Assembly (NCBI GenBank): GCA_000940995.1
Contig: CP005974.1
Coordinates: forward strand, 2,170,001-2,234,000
DNA length: 64,000 nt
Reading direction: 5' to 3'
Source: Photobacterium gaetbulicola Gung47
GTDB taxonomy: Bacteria > Pseudomonadota > Gammaproteobacteria > Enterobacterales > Vibrionaceae
This document shows positions 17,210-25,179 of the stretch, one piece after another; the stretch's first letter is position 1, and every line of letters begins with the position of its first letter. The notes under the pieces were generated by a model, which searched no databases, was not told the DNA's origin, and saw only the letters and a list, made by a program, of their open reading frames with translations. Position numbers and translations under genes: made by a program.

Positions 17210-17674
17210 TTAACCGTTGAGCGGCTTTCCAAGTAATACACTATTTAGGTTCAGCAGTTGGTTATCTTTTGTGATAAAGACACCACGTTGGTCGGAAATA
17301 TACGCCGCCTTGTCAGCTGACTCGATAATGTAAAAACTACGGGCAGTGAGAGATTGCTTTTTTTCTGCTGTGTCCTGCTCCTTGGCAAGGACGAGATAAT
17401 GGGACCCATAGCGTAAGAAGATGCCATAGAACTGCTTAGAAATCGTGATTTTCTCAGCTGCGTTATAACCCAAAAATTGCATCTTGATCCGCCCGTGAGT
17501 AAAGACGGTTGAAAGTCTCTCGTGGCCAATGCCCGGATACTCCGATTCAAACTGATAGCGACCCTTTGTCGTCAAAGCAGAAAAAATGCCGATACTGAGT
17601 GTAAATAGCACCCCAAGAAAGACCCCAATCGCCGCTTTTGTCAGGAATTTAGCCATGGCATTCACCTTGTTCAA
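17210..17674 (-). CDS. ToxS-like membrane-anchored periplasmic partner
   Basis: 154 aa. One N-terminal membrane helix (AAIGVFLGVLFTLSIGIFSAL) is followed by a periplasmic domain of about 125 residues. It starts within the 3' end of the ToxR-like gene (26-nt overlap), the arrangement of ToxR/ToxS, TcpP/TcpH and VtrA/VtrC. Sequence similarity to ToxS is not obvious to me; the assignment rests on size, topology and overlap. It probably stabilises the regulator or completes its ligand pocket. Confidence 0.6.
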   Translation of the reverse strand: MNKVNAMAKFLTKAAIGVFLGVLFTLSIGIFSALTTKGRYQFESEYPGIGHERLSTVFTHGRIKMQFLGYNAAEKITISKQFYGIFLRYGSHYLVLAKEQDTAEKKQSLTARSFYIIESADKAAYISDQRGVFITKDNQLLNLNSVLLGKPLNG

Positions 17675-18434
17675 TATGGGAGGTTAAATCGGTAAATCCA
17701 TTCTGTTGGTCGATGGCAATTAATTGATACTTATCACAAATGCCACCCAGTGGATAAGCAATCATTTTTGCTTTTGGTGCGGGGTGAGCCCTGATTGCCT
17801 TAACAACTGCTGGTGGTAAAAGTTGGCCATCAAAAAGAATCTCATGTCTATCTACACGCGTTCTTTCGACAAAAAGCGTCATTTGGGAGAGGGTGATTAC
17901 CGTCACTAAAAATGCCGTTGCGGTTACAAGGTAACGCTTTGACAAGGTGGAGAGTAACGGTAACAAGGTGTGAACGTTGCGTTTTCCTGCCTTCGTTTGT
18001 AAACGCGGGTCTGCCGAATTAGGAGTGCTGGTGGCTGCTGGGATCTCTTCCAGTGCTGGTGGGGTTTGAGTTTGCTCCGCTAAATTGTTTTCAGCCGAAG
18101 GAAGGCGAATGAGGTAGCCTTTTTTTGGCTCGGTCACAATCACGTCGTTTGCGCCAAGCTCAGAAAAAGCCGAACGAATATGTTTTATCGCCACGGTCAG
18201 CGAGCTGTTGGTTACCACCTTACCGGTCCAACAAGTTTCAAGCAGGGTATCGCGGCTGACGGCTACATTGGGCTGTTCTGCCAGCATACAGACAATTAAG
18301 GATTCTGAGCGGGACAGCCTCACGCTCCGGTTGTCAGTGGTGCGGATCAGCACTTGTGTTACAGGGTCTATCTTAAAATCCCCCAGTAAAACCGGTGTTG
18401 TCATGTCATGCATAATTTTCCTCATATTCACCAC
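17649..18434 (-). CDS. ToxR-like transmembrane winged-helix regulator
   Basis: 261 aa. Residues 10-110 form an OmpR/ToxR-type winged helix: RLSRSESLIVCMLAEQP, then LLETCWTGKVVTNSSLTVAIKHIRSAF with the recognition helix, and the wing VTEPKKGYLIRL. A Pro/Ala/Thr-rich linker leads to one membrane helix near residues 168-189 and a ~70-residue periplasmic domain with two cysteines (GGICDKY and EQGECHG). It likely senses periplasmic conditions and controls nearby promoters, plausibly the exported-protein genes just upstream. Confidence 0.8.
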   Translation of the reverse strand: MVNMRKIMHDMTTPVLLGDFKIDPVTQVLIRTTDNRSVRLSRSESLIVCMLAEQPNVAVSRDTLLETCWTGKVVTNSSLTVAIKHIRSAFSELGANDVIVTEPKKGYLIRLPSAENNLAEQTQTPPALEEIPAATSTPNSADPRLQTKAGKRNVHTLLPLLSTLSKRYLVTATAFLVTVITLSQMTLFVERTRVDRHEILFDGQLLPPAVVKAIRAHPAPKAKMIAYPLGGICDKYQLIAIDQQNGFTDLTSHIEQGECHG

Positions 18435-18558
18435 TTTGAGCTGGGGATTTTATGGGAATGCATAGCTCAAAACAATGTTGTGAAGGGTAAAAAACTAGGA
18501 GCTGAATAAGCAAAGGTTTGTATGGCCGAACGATAGGTAAAGTTCGGCCTGTGAATGA

Positions 18559-19221
18559 TTAAATGTTCAACTTATAACCAAGGTACATAATGTTGTAAGA
18601 GGCACTTTCTGTTTTGACAGCTTCCAGTTCTTTGGCAATATCTTGGGCGTGGCTTTCATCCCGAGCTTGAACTGCAATAGAGTAGGTTGGCTGCTTCATG
18701 TTGCTATCGAACTCTTGAATGCTGAGGTAAGCCGAGGTGACAATCCCTTGCGCATTCCAGTTAACGACTTTCTGAAGGTCTTTTCCGAGAATTTGATCGA
18801 CCAAAAGGTTTTGCTGGGGCTCTAACCAGGTAAGTTCTAGTGCATAGGTGTTTTGGACGACTTCTTTATCCAACCATTTAGTGCCAATATCTCTAATTTC
18901 GCTCACTTTGACGATATCTTCTTTAAAAAAAGGCAAAGGTTCCAAACGTTTAAGAACTTGATCGGCCGAGTCGGCTTCCATTACAAAGTTAATGATCGGA
19001 AACTGCTTATCATCAATAGTAGAATGTCGAACAAATAGATCGTGAATGACGCCTTGTTCGATTAATTCAGAAAATGCATTGCGCTGGGCATTCATACCTT
19101 CGAAAACCGTCAAGGCATCATCGGTCTTCCATTCAAGGCTGACGCCATAGGCGGCACTATGTACTTGAGTTGCTGTCATGGCTAAACCAAACGCCAATGG
19201 AATTAATTTCTTGTGCTTCAT
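18559..19221 (-). CDS. Exported protein with two dimeric alpha/beta-barrel-like repeats
   Basis: 220 aa with a signal peptide (MKHKKLIPLAFGLAMTATQVHSA). The mature part has two halves that each read as strand-helix-strand: YGVSLEWKTDDALTVF...RHSTID...INFVME, then YALELTWLEPQQNLLV...AYLSIQ...YSIAVQ. This resembles YciI/muconolactone-isomerase ferredoxin-like barrels, an inference from pattern only. It starts 12 bp after the gene at 19234, so the two form an operon. Confidence 0.5.
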   Translation of the reverse strand: MKHKKLIPLAFGLAMTATQVHSAAYGVSLEWKTDDALTVFEGMNAQRNAFSELIEQGVIHDLFVRHSTIDDKQFPIINFVMEADSADQVLKRLEPLPFFKEDIVKVSEIRDIGTKWLDKEVVQNTYALELTWLEPQQNLLVDQILGKDLQKVVNWNAQGIVTSAYLSIQEFDSNMKQPTYSIAVQARDESHAQDIAKELEAVKTESASYNIMYLGYKLNI

Positions 19222-19233
19222 ACTATATTCCTT

Positions 19234-19581
19234 TTAGTTTCGGATAACTTCATAAAGTGCAGGGTAGAACTCCACTTCTGATATATTCAGAGGGGGCAAT
19301 GACTTGTTCATTGCGGAAATAGCCGATTTAAAATCGCATTCTGATTCCCACTTAGCGACATTGATGTAATGAAACTGGCTATTTGGCTGGATAGAACGGT
19401 GCAAGGTCGTTGAGATGTAACCCGGTTGTTCAGCCAAGAAGTCTCTGGCTTTTTCCCAACGCTCGAGTACGTCTTGCTCGTGTGCTTTAGGTACGTGAAA
19501 GGGGTTAATTAAAGTGACTTCAGCACTTGCTGATGTGGCAGCAAGTAAAAGCGCTAGGGATGGGATGACTTTACTGAGCAT
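19234..19581 (-). CDS. Exported ABM-like (antibiotic biosynthesis monooxygenase) domain protein
   Basis: 115 aa; the first 20 residues are a signal peptide (LALLLAATSASAE). The mature protein fits the ABM fold: VTLINPFHVP strand, AHEQDVLERWEKARDFLAEQPGYISTTLHRS, FHYINVAKWESE, then a C-terminal helix and strand. ABM relatives are small monooxygenases or haem-degrading enzymes; a periplasmic location is unusual. It is followed by the two-repeat exported protein. Confidence 0.65.
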   Translation of the reverse strand: MLSKVIPSLALLLAATSASAEVTLINPFHVPKAHEQDVLERWEKARDFLAEQPGYISTTLHRSIQPNSQFHYINVAKWESECDFKSAISAMNKSLPPLNISEVEFYPALYEVIRN

Positions 19582-19677
19582 TTGGATTTCCTTGTTATTG
19601 TATGGCGTTCAAAACTTATCACATACAAAAATCAGAAAACCCAAATACCTAGCTAATTAATATTAATTATTGCTGAA

Positions 19678-20346
19678 TTACGATATATTGAACTGATAGC
19701 GTACACCTAATCGGAAGTTCATCTCTTTTAGCACCGGAAGTTCACCTAATTGTGTGTGGCCCAAATCCATTGCGCGATGGGCGATATTCGCTTCAACGCT
19801 CCAGTCTTCAGTCAGATGGATCTGGTTATCCAGGCGAAGTTCGTACAGAGGCTCATCGAATGTTGCAACGCGAATGGCTGGTTCAGCAGTCCAGCGCGGC
19901 ATAATATTGATTTTGGCACCGAGTTCTGCGGTGAAGGCGGTATCGGAATAGCTCATCGAGATATTCGAGAACAATGGATTTGATAGGTCCATTTCCGCGG
20001 TCAGTTTTTCTGCACCTAATAGGGCGTATACCGAACTGTTTTTGCCTACAGGCATATAGTAACCAAGACTTACAAGCGAGTGGCTAAAGCCAAGGCGGTC
20101 CCGTGACACATCGTCATAACGACCTTCTAAAAAGACTTGGCCGACAGGGTTGATACTCGCACGCGCGTAGTAACCAGACATGTTGTCGTAACTGCTGTTG
20201 ATATCGGTCGGAAGGTATTCACTGTATAGCGAGTATTGGTAACCCGCAGAGACATAAGAATAGTTTTGCTGAAGCCCTGTAGGTCCAGCAATTGCAGATG
20301 TTGTAATGGCACAGCCCAGGGCAAAAAGAGGGAAAGCGTTTTTCAT
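19678..20346 (-). CDS. Outer-membrane beta-barrel protein
   Basis: 222 aa from the ATG at 20346; the GGAG of TTGGAG lies 9-12 nt upstream. A signal peptide (MKNAFPLFALGCAITTSAIA) precedes alternating amphipathic strands such as YSYVSAGYQYSLY, GYYARASI, VFLEGRYDDV and SLVSLGYYMPV. The last residues FRLGVRYQFNIS end in the aromatic-rich strand used by the BAM machine. Probably an 8-10-strand barrel; its specific role is unknown. The upstream hairpin may control translation. Confidence 0.75.
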   Translation of the reverse strand: MKNAFPLFALGCAITTSAIAGPTGLQQNYSYVSAGYQYSLYSEYLPTDINSSYDNMSGYYARASINPVGQVFLEGRYDDVSRDRLGFSHSLVSLGYYMPVGKNSSVYALLGAEKLTAEMDLSNPLFSNISMSYSDTAFTAELGAKINIMPRWTAEPAIRVATFDEPLYELRLDNQIHLTEDWSVEANIAHRAMDLGHTQLGELPVLKEMNFRLGVRYQFNIS

Positions 20347-20350
20347 AGTA

Positions 20351-20379
20351 TTAGTCTCCAAAAGCGAAAAGGAGACTAA
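20351..20379 (-). promoter_or_regulatory. Hairpin sequestering the ribosome-binding site of the barrel protein
   Basis: The 9-bp perfect inverted repeat TTAGTCTCC / GGAGACTAA (20371-20379 with 20351-20359, 11-nt loop) places the Shine-Dalgarno GGAG in its 3' arm, 5 nt before the ATG. In mRNA it would hide the ribosome site, as in an RNA thermometer or other translational switch. A DNA operator dyad is the alternative. Confidence 0.6.
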
Positions 20380-20811
20380 GTGAGGTCATTACAAATTGAA
20401 ACATTTGACGGTGATAATTCATATTAATTAATTTGTTAATTAACCTATACTGCTGATTTTAAATGTATTTGTTTCTAGTGCACTATAATTTCAAATCTTG
20501 ACCTAATAAAAATATATTACTCAAAACCGTCATTTAGCTTAATAGGCAAATAATTCATACTGGCAATTCAAAGGGGAAACATAGCGTTTGAATTGAGGTA
20601 GACGGCCAAGTAAAATAGGAAAAGTCTATCCGAACCAGATGGGGTGACCGCGTCACTTTATCTGGCCGGCGTAGTAGAATTACTGATTAATAGCTCTTAA
20701 CGTATTAGTTTTTGACTTACGGTAGTTTCAACCAAGTGAATTTGTAAGATGTCTTTGTTATCCATACTAGTGTTTTTCTGTTATTGCCTAACGCCTAAAT
20801 TGAGTAATACA
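20362..20811. other. AT-rich intergenic region, no gene seen
   Basis: Promoter-like AT-rich sequence lies ahead of the barrel gene. A 13-bp matS-like element at 20644-20656 (GTGAC, CGC, GTCAC) has one mismatch to the E. coli consensus. No open frame of note. Confidence 0.6.
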
Positions 20812-21375
20812 TTATCTAACTACAATGGCATTCATCCAAATAGGAGCTATGAATGAATAAGGAACTGGTTGTGTAAAATACGCTAATGGATCATTGATAT
20901 GAAGCATTGGCTCAATACCATATCTTGTTCGAGTAAATGACATTCCTCGAAGAACAACAACATGAGAACTTATCATTCCAGTCCTCACTTGCAAAATAAC
21001 TGGCATTCCGTTTGACAAGGTTCTATAGAGCGTCATCGGATCTGTTGGTGGTGCATAACTTGAGTATCGGCCACCAAAATAAGCTATCAGATGTTGAATC
21101 TGAGGAATGCTTCCGGTTCTAATACAACTAGGATTATACCCATTGCAGCAAAATCCAGGATGAACTCCATTAGCAATTGCCACAAGAGCACATTGAGGCG
21201 GAGTATTTTGTGGTCCTTGAATTGAGTAGATAATTTGCTGTGCAACTGCAGCCCAACACCATACCTGTGTTTGCTGAGGTATATTTTGAATGGGAATATC
21301 TACAGGCCTAGGAATTTGTGCTTGTGTAGATATCGAAATTGATATTAATAACAGAGAAATTAGAAAGCGATTCAT
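20812..21375 (-). CDS. Exported papain-like cysteine protease (C70/AvrRpt2-like)
   Basis: 187 aa with signal peptide MNRFLISLLLISISISTQA. The catalytic Cys lies in QQTQVWCWAAVAQQ, followed by a cysteine-rich insert (GFCCNGYNPSC); the His is in SSHVVVLRGM and the Asp/Asn in HINDPLAYF. This fits papain-like peptidases of the C39_2/C70 type. It begins within the stop of the upstream membrane-protein gene (4-nt overlap). Codon use is AT-rich relative to the core genes, suggesting acquisition. A secreted effector or toxin is one reading. Confidence 0.7.
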   Translation of the reverse strand: MNRFLISLLLISISISTQAQIPRPVDIPIQNIPQQTQVWCWAAVAQQIIYSIQGPQNTPPQCALVAIANGVHPGFCCNGYNPSCIRTGSIPQIQHLIAYFGGRYSSYAPPTDPMTLYRTLSNGMPVILQVRTGMISSHVVVLRGMSFTRTRYGIEPMLHINDPLAYFTQPVPYSFIAPIWMNAIVVR

Positions 21376-22220
21376 AGTTCCAAATATCTCCTGTATAGCT
21401 CGTCAATATCTTTAGAATCATGAATTAGAGAAAGCCTCGAAAAAAAACCATTCTGTGTTTTCGGCGGATTTACAATGAATTCACCGTATCTAAACCTATT
21501 GGTCACTTCATTCAGCAATTCAATATCTTGAGTAGTGACTGTGAAACTGTACGCTTGTTTAATAATAGGTTTATCGTTCGGGTCTTCCCTGAGTACGAAC
21601 AACACTCTATATTTACCTTCTTTGAACCAGCTCATATTTCTGGAAACAATTGAACTAATTTTTCCATAAAGTTCGTCACTAATCTTCGTTTTATTTTTGG
21701 GCAAAAGCTCAGTAGCTACGGCAGCCTGAATGACAGAAAATTCTTGCAGTATAAGGGGGCTAGGTTGGTCAAATATTTCTATGTATGCTTCCCAACCTTC
21801 GCCTGTGGCAACCGAAATGTCTCCCATTGGAAGCCTTGTAGGTATTTGGCCTGCAGAAATAGTCGTAGGCTTTAAGTAATACTGTTGAACCGGAATCTTC
21901 TTTTGTATGTTTGGGAGATCAGTATTTTCAATATAAAAACCTATATCTCTAACATACCCATGTGAAGATCCGCTGTTTTTAATTTGAAAAAAAGGCATTA
22001 ATATTAAATTTCCAAGACTTTGCCCGATCTGTATATGGCTCGCTAATTTCAACTCGATTTCCGCTGATTCAAAATATTGATAGATTGGCTTAAATTGGGA
22101 AAGTATTAAAGCTAAAAAGGCAATAATCATACTTGCAGCTGATATTTTCTTTTCGTCCACAAAGCCGTTGGTTTTAGCGCCAGTATTTCTCGCATTTTGT
22201 TTTAAGAGCTTATTTCTCAT
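21372..22220 (-). CDS. Single-pass membrane protein of unknown function, paired with the protease
   Basis: 282 aa. One hydrophobic helix (SAASMIIAFLALILSQF, residues 29-45) follows a basic N-terminus, leaving a ~230-aa domain outside the membrane with beta-rich segments (LMPFFQIKNSGSSHGYVRDIGFYIE). I do not recognise the family. It overlaps the protease gene by 4 nt (ATGA), so they are co-translated. AT-rich. Its start is about 20 bp from the dif-like site at 22240, so the pair may belong to the mobile block. Confidence 0.5.
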   Translation of the reverse strand: MRNKLLKQNARNTGAKTNGFVDEKKISAASMIIAFLALILSQFKPIYQYFESAEIELKLASHIQIGQSLGNLILMPFFQIKNSGSSHGYVRDIGFYIENTDLPNIQKKIPVQQYYLKPTTISAGQIPTRLPMGDISVATGEGWEAYIEIFDQPSPLILQEFSVIQAAVATELLPKNKTKISDELYGKISSIVSRNMSWFKEGKYRVLFVLREDPNDKPIIKQAYSFTVTTQDIELLNEVTNRFRYGEFIVNPPKTQNGFFSRLSLIHDSKDIDELYRRYLEL

Positions 22221-22239
22221 ATCCCACCATGAGTTATCA

Positions 22240-22267
22240 AGTAGATATCATACCCATTAGGTTAAAC
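22240..22267. other. dif-like XerCD site, degenerate (left edge of mobile block)
   Basis: XerD-side half TTAGGTTAAAC matches the dif half TTATGTTAAAT at 9 of 11 positions; centre TACCCA; XerC-side half AGTAGATATCA matches poorly (about 6 of 11). The flanks (about 22213-22275) are recognisably similar to those of the site at 53065, including CCATTA, GTTAAA and AGCCGATTTT. Probably an old attachment junction. Confidence 0.45.
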
Positions 22268-22465
22268 AGCCGATTTTGTGCGCAAGTCTATACTTAACTG
22301 TAGGTGAAGCTGTACATTGTTGGCGTGAAATTTAATTAGAATATTTGATGCAGTTCACATTGCAGTAAAGTGAACTGCGATTAAGTCTGAAATTTAAGCC
22401 AAGCGGTCAAAAAAAGGAATGATTCAGGAGCTGTCACCAAATTAAACCATCCTAGTTTTGACAGT

Positions 22466-22889
22466 ACCGAAAACTTCCGCAGCCAAAAAACTGTTCATCA
22501 AACCGACCGACCAAGTCGCCATTTTTGACCCATTTGGTGACTACGAAGGAGAGTTGGCCGGGCGAAAGGTTCGTAGCTTTGAAAGCCTTTGCCGCTGCGT
22601 TGATTGCCGGTCGTAAAACCAACCAGGGTTTCAAGATTGCGTAGTATCCAAAGCATGAAACCACCGAGGAAGATTTCGACAAATTCTGCATGGTGGTTTG
22701 GGGCATGGGCTGGAAGTCTCGAAAACCATCGTAGATAACAGCCAGTTCGTGTGTATCATGATGCAAAAGGCAGATGATCGTGCGCGGTACTTGCAGTAAA
22801 ATACGGAAATTCCGGCGAGTGTGATTATTGACCTCGAGAATCTTGAGTATGTTTTGCAGGATTGGGAGGTAGGTAAAATTAAATGGTAA
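22466..22889 (+). pseudogene. Remnant of tailless-phage packaging ATPase (element C1)
   Basis: The segment aligns by eye with the ATPase gene of C2 (38485-39081): KTSAAKKLF, AIFDP, EEDFDKFCMVVWG, ASVIIDLE are recognisable across frames. It lacks the 5' end and the Walker A glycines, has in-frame stops (TAG in the KIAYYPK region, TAA after YLQ), frameshifts, and an internal deletion of about 160 bp corresponding to 38733-38892. Clearly non-functional. Confidence 0.9.
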
Positions 22890-22901
22890 GGATTAATATA
22901 C

Positions 22902-22935
22902 TGTTCTAATTGACACAGCTGTGTCAATTAGAACA
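22902..22935. repeat. Perfect 34-bp palindrome
   Basis: 17-bp arms with no spacer: TGTTCTAATTGACACAG at 22902-22918 and its exact reverse complement at 22919-22935. It sits between the ATPase remnant and the 3' end of the zinc-ribbon gene. No T tract follows directly. It could be a convergent-transcription terminator or a protein-binding site. Confidence 0.95.
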
Positions 22936-22944
22936 TCATACAGC

Positions 22945-23310
22945 CTAAATATTAAGTTCAGGGTGATACCATCTATTTTTTAAATATACATAGTTTATTA
23001 TCCAAAAAAGTGGCCCTGACAATATTGTCAAAATGACAAATGCAACTTTACTCTTTTTAAGGTGACAATATAGAGAAACTAAAATCAATAATGCCGAATA
23101 AGTGACACTAAGCCATTCGTGATCAAATGCCATCGTAAAGAGCATCACAGTCAGTAATATTACACTTCCTATAACATATATTTTCCACCAAAGGAGTCCT
23201 GGCTCATAGCATGTAAAGGTTACTTGTCTTAAGGGCTTACCACAGTGAATGCAGCTTTCAGCTTCATTTGATACTGAAGAATTGCAATCAGGGCAATTAA
23301 TGAGAGACAT
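22945..23310 (-). CDS. Zinc-ribbon membrane protein, cargo gene of C1
   Basis: 121 aa from the ATG at 23310. The N-terminus MSLINCPDCNSSVSNEAESC with IHCGKPL is a zinc ribbon (CxxC...CxxC). It is followed by about three hydrophobic helices (YVIGSVILLTVMLFTMAF, LSVTYSALLILVSLY, KVAFVILTILSGPLFWII). It stands on the minus strand, opposite to all C1/C2 structural genes, exactly between the ATPase remnant and the capsid operon. That is the place where C2 carries a different two-gene insert. Function unknown. Confidence 0.7.
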   Translation of the reverse strand: MSLINCPDCNSSVSNEAESCIHCGKPLRQVTFTCYEPGLLWWKIYVIGSVILLTVMLFTMAFDHEWLSVTYSALLILVSLYCHLKKSKVAFVILTILSGPLFWIINYVYLKNRWYHPELNI

Positions 23311-23584
23311 ATGGAAAATCCTTTTTATTAGTAAATTCTTATTATTAAATGAAACAATCATCACTTGTATACACCACTGACCACACATTTACATTTCATT
23401 ACAGATATTAAGCCATTGCAGTCATTAATATATATAACCATTAATTACAGCACTATTTGACACGTATCAAATCCAACAAAATAATTAACCTATAGCCTTA
23501 GCGGGCTTTTTTGTGCTTGCCTTAAAACCAAATCACTTGCTTTCCTGATGGGGAACTTTTGTTAACCAACAGAGAGCAAACATC

Positions 23585-23698
23585 ATGAGTGCAAAAACTA
23601 ACTGCTATGTGATCACCGGGGTGATCGCTATGTTTGTTGCAACAGGCGTTGTCTGGGCATCGAACAACGTTGATGCCGTTGAAGACGCAATCGGGTAA
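23585..23698 (+). CDS. 37-aa single-helix virion membrane protein (C1)
   Basis: Starts MSAKTNCYVITGVIAMFVATG; one membrane helix. The homologue in C2 (41736-41864) is 42 aa with a different C-terminus. AGAGAGC precedes the ATG and the capsid gene follows after 10 bp. The transcription terminator seen upstream of the C2 copy has lost its left arm here. Tailless membrane-containing phages encode several such peptides for the internal membrane. Confidence 0.7.
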   Translation: MSAKTNCYVITGVIAMFVATGVVWASNNVDAVEDAIG

Positions 23699-23708
23699 GG
23701 GGCGCATT

Positions 23709-24542
23709 ATGGAATTAGTGCAAACCCCATTCGCGCCACGCCCCAAAGAGCTAGACCCGGTCGAGGGTGTAGGCTGGGGTAACCGCGCATCACTGCGTTT
23801 GGTCTCGGGGCCAACGTATCACAGCATTGAGCTAGTCACCGACATTACTGATCCGAACGATATTGAACGTGTCGAAGTATCGCTGAACGGTTCGGCCAAA
23901 ATCAATGTGACAGGTGAGACGCTGGTAAAACTGCAAGCCCACCGCAAGAACTACGCCCAACCGGGGCGCTATGTCATTTCGTTTGGTGATGCCACACTAC
24001 GCACCAAGATTGGTGTACGCCAAACCGACCTTGTCACCTTGGCAGGGGAAATCTGGTTTGTGTATATCACCCTCAAGTCAAAACCTGCCGGAACCACAGC
24101 GCCAAGTGTTCGCGCCCGTGCCCATGTGCTTCCAGCACAATCAGTACGCTACTACATGCCGCGTATCTATGAGCTGACGTGGTTTGCCTCGGCAACAGGC
24201 CGCACGCCGTTTGATTTCTCCGAGCGTAGCCCGGCACTCAACCTCAAGCGTATCCATTTCCTCGATAACTCGGTTGATCGCGTTCGTGTACTGCGTGACA
24301 GCTTCGAAGAAATGAACGTCACCAAGGCAGATAACGCCTTCGACTTGGCGCAGGCCAAGAAAGAGCAAAACGAAGGTTGGTTTAGCCTCGATTTCATTCG
24401 CTACGGTTTTGGTGCTGATGGCATGTTGAACACAGCGGCACGTAGCCAGCTGGCTTTCGAGTTGGACAAGTCAGAAGTCGGTAGCGTACCGGTGATCATC
24501 GAAGCGGTCGAACAAGTGAATGCATTGCCGACCAAGAGCTAA
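23709..24542 (+). CDS. Major capsid protein of tailless dsDNA phage (C1 copy)
   Basis: 277 aa, intact, starting MELVQTPFAPRPKELDPVEG. Almost identical to the C2 protein at 41864, differing mainly in the first seven residues and a few single sites (F/Y, S/N, S/G). Size and position after a packaging ATPase fit the double-jelly-roll capsid proteins of PM2-like corticoviruses (about 270 aa) and autolykiviruses. The family call is by genome context and length, not by a recognised motif. An intact capsid gene inside an otherwise decayed element is notable. Confidence 0.7.
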   Translation: MELVQTPFAPRPKELDPVEGVGWGNRASLRLVSGPTYHSIELVTDITDPNDIERVEVSLNGSAKINVTGETLVKLQAHRKNYAQPGRYVISFGDATLRTKIGVRQTDLVTLAGEIWFVYITLKSKPAGTTAPSVRARAHVLPAQSVRYYMPRIYELTWFASATGRTPFDFSERSPALNLKRIHFLDNSVDRVRVLRDSFEEMNVTKADNAFDLAQAKKEQNEGWFSLDFIRYGFGADGMLNTAARSQLAFELDKSEVGSVPVIIEAVEQVNALPTKS

Positions 24543-24551
24543 GGGGGCGCA

Positions 24552-24827
24552 ATGGAACTACTCGACAACATTGGTGAAACCCTCGGCGGGATTTGGGATA
24601 CCGCCACAGCCGGGGGGGAATCCTGGTTGAATTCTTGGTTCGATAACGAGGCTGAAAAAGTGGCCTCGGCAGCACCGGAAGAAAACCGTAAACCGCAACA
24701 CCAAGAGCCCGCACAACAACCAACAGGACAGCCAATTTACACCATGGCACCAACCAACACCGCCTTGATGTTAATGGGCGGCGGCTTTGTAGCGCTGGCT
24801 GTTGTCATGCTGCTAAGGGGGAAATGA
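24552..24827 (+). CDS. Virion membrane protein with C-terminal helix (C1)
   Basis: 91 aa. N-terminal amphipathic segment (MELLDNIGETLGGIWDTATAG), an acidic Gln/Pro-rich middle, and a C-terminal membrane helix TALMLMGGGFVALAVVMLLRGK. One residue near the end differs from the C2 copy (42707-42982). AAGGGGG precedes the ATG. The stop overlaps the next start (ATGA). Confidence 0.7.
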   Translation: MELLDNIGETLGGIWDTATAGGESWLNSWFDNEAEKVASAAPEENRKPQHQEPAQQPTGQPIYTMAPTNTALMLMGGGFVALAVVMLLRGK

Positions 24828-24979
24828 TGCCGTTTCTATTTTGGCCGCTACTGGCGGGTACAGTGGGGTTTGTTACTGGCATGTTTACCAGTGAAAAGGT
24901 CGGTCGAACATTACGTGTATTGGCTGCTGTCGTTATGGGGCTGTGGCTCTACGACATTGTGATGGGGAAAAAAGCATGA
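24824..24979 (+). CDS. 51-aa membrane protein (C1)
   Basis: Starts MMPFLFWPLLAGTVGFVTG, with a second hydrophobic stretch VLAAVVMGLWLYDIVMG: two short helices. Identical in layout to the C2 copy at 42979-43134. Overlaps both neighbours by 4 nt, so translation is coupled along the operon. Confidence 0.7.
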   Translation: MMPFLFWPLLAGTVGFVTGMFTSEKVGRTLRVLAAVVMGLWLYDIVMGKKA

Positions 24980-25176
24980 TGAATATTCCCGGCCTGACGA
25001 ACTCCGGCAGTATGCCTATTAATGCTGGGGCTGGCCCCAGCTCGGTAGGTGGCAATGAAGAAATCAATTTTCAGGGTGGTTCGGTGTCATTCGGTGCAAG
25101 TGGCAACCAGTCGCCAGATGACCATTGTTGTCGGTTTGGTGATGGCCTTCATGGCCGTGATGATGGTCGGGGGTAA
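24976..25176 (+). pseudogene. Deletion-fused small membrane protein gene (C1)
   Basis: The first ~43 codons match the C2 gene at 43131 (MMNIPGLTNSGSMPINAG), but after SFGASG the sequence jumps to the DNA that in C2 lies at about 44240, read in the wrong frame (NQSPDDHCC). A direct repeat CAAGTGG occurs at both ends in C2, so about 985 bp, including the 43328 and most of the 43745 genes, was lost by short-homology deletion. The membrane helix is gone. Confidence 0.85.
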
Positions 25177-25179
25177 ACG

